From: Myxococcales bacterium
GTDB lineage: Bacteria; Myxococcota; Polyangia; Polyangiales; Polyangiaceae
Length of the DNA stretch: 6,072 nucleotides
Direction of reading: 5' to 3'
Assembly (NCBI GenBank): GCA_020430865.1
Contig: JAGQIY010000773.1
Span: forward strand, 1-6,072
The stretch's first letter is position 1. Each line of letters begins with the position of its first letter. Below the pieces are notes generated by a model. It was not told where the DNA came from. It worked only from the letters and a program-made list of their open reading frames with translations, and made no database searches. Shown here piece by piece: positions 5,575 to 6,072 of this stretch. Both the position numbers and the translations under genes were made by a program.

Positions 5575-5607
5575 GTAACCGTGGATCCGAGAAACCGTGG
5601 ATCCGAG
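5571..5607. repeat. 16-bp tandem repeat, two full copies plus a partial third
   Basis: CCGAGTAACCGTGGAT (5571-5586) is followed directly by CCGAGAAACCGTGGAT (5587-5602), with one mismatch, and then by CCGAG (5603-5607). This places TCCGAG at 5570, 5586 and 5602 with a strict 16-bp period. Confidence 0.8.
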
Positions 5608-5906
5608 GGACTGTCGCTTCCGGCCGCCCGGCGCATGGGCCATTGGCTGCACTGGGTGGCCAGATTGGCCAGCTTCGAAACTGCAGTTCCTGTGCTTCGC
5701 CGTCGACCCGAGTCCACGGGCTGCGTTCGCTTCCCCGCCCATGGGCTGTGGGTAGTGAAAAGTTTGCGTGCGGAAATGGCATGTGGTCGTCGAGGCCTGG
5801 CGGCGTGCAGGCACCGGCCCGCAGGCGCCGCCCCCCCGGCCTGCCGCATGCAGCTAGCCCCTGGCCGGGCACTTGGCGGAGGTCCGGTCCAGGTGTGTGG
5901 GGCGAG

Positions 5907-5928
5907 GGGCGCCGGGTTATCGGCGCCC
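5907..5928. repeat. GC-rich inverted repeat, 8-bp arms with 6-nt loop
   Basis: GGGCGCCG and CGGCGCCC flank GGTTAT. The stem is very stable, but it is followed by G-rich sequence on the plus strand and C-rich sequence on the minus strand, not by a T-run. It could be a transcript-end structure of a gene outside the window, a binding site, or chance in GC-rich DNA. Confidence 0.4.
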
Positions 5929-6072
5929 GGGGGCGTCGCCTGGGCAGGCGTCACGACCTCCATCGACCACCGAGGTGTCGAGGCGTGCTCGACCGCGCGG
6001 AATCCTTGGAGTTCTCGGCTTCCGGGAGCCTACGTCCGGAACGACCTGGGCTCGGGTACAGGCTTCATGGAA

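Larger units (their letters stand above)
5323..6072. other. Roughly 750-bp stretch without a convincing gene
   Basis: No frame here gives a recognisable protein. Two overlapping minus-strand open frames (about 5963-5319 and 5872-5303) are rich in Arg, Pro, Ala and Ser, cross tandem repeats with a 13-bp period that would break any conserved reading, and show no family motif. A plus-strand frame stays open from about 5530 to the window end, but its third-position composition is uneven and its peptide is unrecognised. The stretch holds the repeats and hairpin listed separately, plus a patch (about 5525-5570) richer in A+T than its surroundings. The promoter of the NtrC-like gene should lie here, but I see no clear -35/-10 or -24/-12 element. 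Confidence 0.6.

Noticed and set aside
5303..5963. Overlapping minus-strand open frames of 214 and 189 codons upstream of the NtrC-like gene
   Set aside because: The composition is rich in Arg/Pro/Ala/Ser, no motif is seen, they cross 13-bp and 16-bp tandem repeats, and they overlap the start of the real regulator gene.

Overview
This high-GC window carries a compact set of signalling genes, all on the minus strand. They read from about position 5322 down to position 1, and the last one runs off the window edge. The gene mix suggests a member of the Myxococcota or a relative: an NtrC-type sigma-54 activator, a soluble PAS histidine kinase, a receiver fused to DUF4388 (PATAN) and roadblock domains, a free roadblock protein, and a Ras/MglA-like GTPase. 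That placement is inferred from gene content; no rRNA or other marker is present.

Layout in transcription order (minus strand). (1) 6072-5323: about 750 bp with no convincing gene. It holds a three-copy 13-bp tandem repeat, a 16-bp tandem repeat abutting a palindrome, and a GC-rich hairpin. (2) 5322-3928: NtrC-family response regulator (receiver, AAA+, Fis-type HTH), with GSFTGA in place of the usual GAFTGA. (3) 3927-3628: 300-bp intergenic region. It contains a 23-bp near-perfect tandem duplication with internal dyads, two other inverted repeats, and a well-spaced candidate -24/-12 (sigma-54) promoter just before the next gene. (4) 3627-2599: soluble PAS histidine kinase. (5) 2602-1442: receiver-DUF4388-roadblock protein, overlapping the kinase by 4 nt (GTGA). 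(6) 1400-996: stand-alone roadblock/LC7 protein, paralogous to the C-terminus of (5). (7) 993-112: DUF4388-like protein, starting 2 nt after the previous stop. (8) 72 to <1: N-terminus of a probable Ras/MglA-like GTPase, cut inside its P-loop.

Proposed working (inference): the upstream NtrC-like activator binds the twin 23-bp sites and drives the kinase operon from the sigma-54 promoter. The kinase phosphorylates the fused receiver. The two roadblock domains, a fold used by MglB-type GTPase-activating proteins, and the DUF4388 proteins then pass the signal to the small GTPase. This would be a phosphorelay feeding a GTPase switch, with its own dedicated sigma-54 control.
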